NCBI GenBank assembly: GCA_003339415.1
Contig: PDHQ01000038.1
Location: forward strand, 63,233 to 127,232
Length of the DNA stretch: 64,000 nt
Reading direction: 5' to 3'
From: Ophiocordyceps camponoti-saundersi (nom. inval.)
Taxonomy: Eukaryota; Ascomycota; Sordariomycetes; Hypocreales; Ophiocordycipitaceae
In this document: one piece after another, positions 60,465-64,000 of the stretch
Numbering within the stretch: the stretch's first letter is position 1
How the letters are laid out: every line of letters begins with the position of its first letter
Made by a program: the position numbers and the translations under genes
Notes under the pieces: model-generated
The model's input: only the letters and a program-made list of their open reading frames with translations
Told to the model about the DNA's origin: nothing
The model's database searches: none

Positions 60465-63400
60465 CAGGGAGTCTCTCCTCTCTTTTCGTCCTCGTCGGCT
60501 TTGCGTGGACCAAAGACATTATTGTTTAGGTAGATATATTCATTCTACGGATACATATTCGCACATGCTCCGTGTCTGTCTGTCTGTATGTATGTATGCA
60601 CACTCGGGAATCGCAGCACGACCGGGGTCTGTGACGTGTCAACGGCCCAATAAGATAAACAAGGACCATTTGATGACCGGCTGGCAAAAGATTCACAATC
60701 AACTCATCATCCCTCTCCCCCCAGATTCTCAATCTAGACGGTTCGTGCGACTCGGCAGAGCTAGCGCTTGCAGTTGCATTTCAGCTGAATGAGCGGCATC
60801 TGCAGCGACACGCAATTCAGAGACGATCGGCCTCTCTCCTCATTTGCCTTCCCCCTTCCCCACGGCCGTCTCTCTCGGCCATTGCTTCTGGCCCGAGAAC
60901 TGCGCCGTCTAGTTTCAATAGTCACGGGCCTCCCAACTGTTTCCATGTATGTGCATATGTGCATATATATGTATGTATCCGTATGCACATTCTGCGACAT
61001 GGTCCAACGGCGTACCTAGCGAAAAGGAAAACCGGGTGATGAGCAACGTGTATATCCGTAATCATGGGATTGTTTCTGTTTGAAAAGCACCGTCTCATAC
61101 CTACCTAGGTAGGTAGAGACCATTCCTATTTTGCCTTCTCTACATACGGTTACCTCTGGTCTGTGATAGTACATACAGATGTAAGTACATACATATGCAT
61201 TTAGTCGTCACATCCAATTTACCTCTACCTGTCCCGACTCCCGAGTTCAAACACGCCAGCCGACGGCGTGAGTCCTATTCAATGGGCCCGTCCGTCGGTT
61301 GGTCGATTTTGTTTCGAACGTGAAATGAGTTTCTCCTGGAATAGCCCCTCTGTTTCTGTCCAAGGTCCGCCAAGGTTCATTCACGTGGAGAACAGGCATC
61401 AATCTTCTTCTCGCTCTCGCCGACTCTGAATGCGGCTCTTGAATCGAGAGCTTCCTTCTCCCGCTCAAGCAATCTTCATGCAAAAGCGCCGGCCGCATCT
61501 CGGCGAGCTGTGACGTCGACTTACTGCATCCGTTTCTGAGGTCGTCAGATCTTTCCCAAGAAACTCGGCCTCCCTGTGTGTCTCGACGACTCTGCGGCTG
61601 GCGCCGTCCGACACTGTAATAGACAGCTTCTCCAGGCGAATCAGGGGCTGAGTTTAGGCGCAGCGGCTTCGTTTCGCAGGGTTGGAATTGCGATGAACTT
61701 CAGACACGCAGACGAGCGGCGGCGTTCAAGGATGGGGCTGTCTCCAAGTTAGCCCCAGCATGACGAGGCTTTATCGTCGAACAATGCTAGAAGAATCCTA
61801 TATTTCTTTTCTCCGATGATGCATAATAATTATACATTGTGCATGCGGACTATGGAGGTACCTATCTTTATGTAGCTGTCTTGGCGCCAACTTGGACGAC
61901 GATACGACGACTATGGACACAGTTGCAATTCGGCATTCGTCCGACGCGATTTCCTGCTTTCCCTTTGTCGAGGGCTGACTGAGCCTCGCTTACATGACGA
62001 CTCACGTCGGAAGCGTCTTTCCGGTAGTTTGTAGACGACCATCTTGTATGCCTTTGTGCGAGATTGACGGCACCTCGCTGTCCCCGGGGATTACCTACAT
62101 ACCTACATGCCTGTGAGAGGAGGGGGGGGAGGCTGATGCCATACCGTGCACCACAGCACTGTATTGTAGGGGCTTCTTCCGGCGCAGTGAACCAGAGCTG
62201 CGGAAATCCCCTCCATTTCAGCTGGGGGGCACAGTGTCCCCCCCCGTTAATAAGAGACAGTCCTGCGCAGTTCCAAATTTGTATACAGCCTCTTGATTGG
62301 TTCTCTCCGTTACCGCCTGGCTAATAATAGCCCACCAGCCATTGGCAGCTAGCTGCGAATCGCCCCTGTTTTCCTCGCCACTCACAGCGCGACGGGACCC
62401 CACCAGCTCCCCCCCTCCTATTGATGGATGGAATGGAGGCGGCTACGACGAGTCTGTGTGCTACGAGGTGTGCGGTTCATGATGGTTACCTGAAGCCCAG
62501 TAGTATGTACGGTGCGTGTGTCCGTACAGATGTACGTACATATGTATGTACATATGTACGTACATAGGTAATTTTCGCAGACACACTCCTACCTCTGCGG
62601 ACCAGACGAGGCATTCTTAGACGGAGACTCGGATCCTTCATCCATCCCATTTTCCCTCGGGGCACTTCTTGCGGGAGTTTTGAGTCTGTTCAGCCTATTC
62701 CTGTCATGACTAAGGCCCATGACGCCTTGCTAATTATACCTACCAACCTAAGCAGGCATGCATGGTATGGTTGAGCCCGACATGGGACGAGCACAGTACC
62801 TCCTCCTAAGCCCCTCCCTCGGTACTCACCGCGACATGCGACGCAAGTACCATCTCTGCCCATCGCGGGGCAGATCTTGGGCGTAGGCTCGTAGCATCGT
62901 TCTGCTAGTCTCGTTTCCATCGCTTTGGCGCTTCTGAGAGCGCCTCTGCACCGTGGCATCGTGGCACCATAGCGGCTCATCACTTCCAAACTAACCACCG
63001 AAGCCGATTCGATCCCTTCTGCGGAGTTGGGGGCGGCCGCGTGTTGTTAGTGGCTGCTGGCAGTACCTGGGCGGACTGGAGCAAATCAGTACAGCCTGGT
63101 ACCACCACACGAGGCAAGGCGCACAGTGCCAACCACGCATCCCTGCGAGCTGCGAGCACTGCAAGCAGCCATCCCCCCTGCTTGGCGGCGTCCATCTCCC
63201 ATATCCTGCGCCACTGGCCGACAGTGCAGGCCGACAGTGCTGACAAGGTAGCCTGGACAAGAGACTTGGTCCCCACCACAAGAGATACCTCGGGGGCGGC
63301 GCAGCTTCAGCCCAGTAGTCAGGTACCTCGAGTTAGTGCCCAGCCGCTGTCGAATCCTCTCCAAGTCCCAACCTCCGATCCTGTCTTCATTCACCGTTCT

Positions 63401-64000
63401 TCCCCTCCGTCCCTCCTCCTGGCCCTCCTCCAACTCCTCCTCCTCCTCCTCCTTCTCCTCCTCCTCTTACTCCCTCTTCTCCTTCACCTTCTCCTCCTCC
63501 TCTTCCTTCTCCTCCAGCCCCCTTTCGTCTAAACCGACTCTGCCTCTCCCTCGCAACCGCCGTCATCCTCAGGCTCCAACGTTTGAGCCAAACAGCTGGA
63601 AAACAAGACAAAAAAAATAAACACGGCCATGCCTTATTCACTGCTTTAGACGGCGCCTCTCCGAATTACCTCGACGACGCACATGAGCCGCTGCTCTGGT
63701 CCCCGGTCTCACCTTCTCTTCATTCCTCTCTCCCGTTAGACACGGCTAGCCACGGACAGAGTGACGCCGACGGAGGACACACGCTCCGCCTTTCCAACTC
63801 CGTACCTGACGATCCTTTTACGAGCCGCTTATTTTAGCTTGACTTATTTTTATCGCCAACTCGCCCCCCTCGCCGTCTCCGAGTATTACTTCTTCAGGCC
63901 CTCCCTCGCAGGCTCTCGCCCTTCTGCTCCCCTTGTGAGGAGCCACCCGTTGCGCCCACGATCCTTCACCAAACTTCGGCTTGCCCGCCCGACTTTCTTT
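60465..64000. other. 3.5 kb right-end region without a convincing gene
   Basis: Upstream of the large disordered gene. It contains TACATATG-type repeats (60948-60980, 61170-61200), a TACCTACCTAGGTAGGTA palindrome at 61101-61117, a long TACGTACATATG palindrome at 62531-62573 and CTC/TCC triplet arrays at 63410-63520. A possible exon at 61524-61640 (minus) is noted under findings. The last 300 bp may be the 5' part of a gene lying outside. Confidence 0.5.

Noticed and set aside
63041..63837. Frames at the right end
   Set aside because: Leu/Ser runs from CTC arrays and no recognisable domain; may include untranslated sequence of an outside gene.

Overview
The window is a 64 kb piece of a filamentous ascomycete (Pezizomycotina) genome, most likely a Sordariomycete. 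Supporting signs are short introns of about 50-80 bp with GT-AG ends and CTAAC/CTGAC-like branch sites, GC-rich coding exons, very microsatellite-rich spacers, a retroelement broken in the way repeat-induced point mutation (RIP) breaks them, and a housekeeping gene set typical of these fungi. It has three short N-runs, each beside a long homopolymer, so it is a draft assembly.

Layout: 1-2.49 kb is the 3' part of a RIP-destroyed non-LTR retrotransposon (RT, RNase H and Cys-rich tail still readable). 2.5-4.85 kb is simple-sequence spacer. 4.86-27.1 kb is gene-dense: Cla4-type PAK kinase (-), glycyl-tRNA synthetase (-), glutamate 5-kinase (-), Atp23 protease (+), Aurora kinase (-), Tip41 (+), an AT-hook protein (+), the mitochondrial DEAD-box helicase Mrh4 (-), a small acidic ORF (-) and Iwr1 (+). 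27.1-41.4 kb is a simple-sequence landscape holding only two genes, a SANT/Myb-like protein (-) and a Tfc7-like histidine phosphatase (-), separated by a 7.5 kb gene desert. 41.4-60.5 kb is gene-dense again: F-box/LRR protein with a C-terminal CaaX box (-), PAS kinase (+), Mio/Sea4 (-), Efg1 (+), a double-stranded-RNA-binding-like protein (+), Tpt1 (-) and a large disordered protein (-). 60.5-64 kb shows no convincing gene.

The genes are mostly unrelated core functions: translation (GlyRS, Tpt1, Efg1), mitochondria (Atp23, Mrh4), transcription (Iwr1, Tfc7), cell polarity and mitosis (Cla4, Aurora) and nutrient signalling (Tip41, Mio/Sea4, PAS kinase). I see no biosynthetic cluster, CRISPR array or convincing tRNA/rRNA gene. 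Exon structures were worked out by hand from splice consensus, reading frame and family conservation; exon boundaries could be off by a base or two.

Most interesting items: a possible prenylated F-box/LRR receptor; a GC-AG intron that hides the true start of Cla4; two start codons in GlyRS; a diverged direct repeat with poly-C tails around an assembly gap, whose two copies resemble each other at the protein level; a purine/pyrimidine strand switch in the 7.5 kb desert; and a recurrent TACCTAGGTA-type motif in spacers, often just after stop codons.
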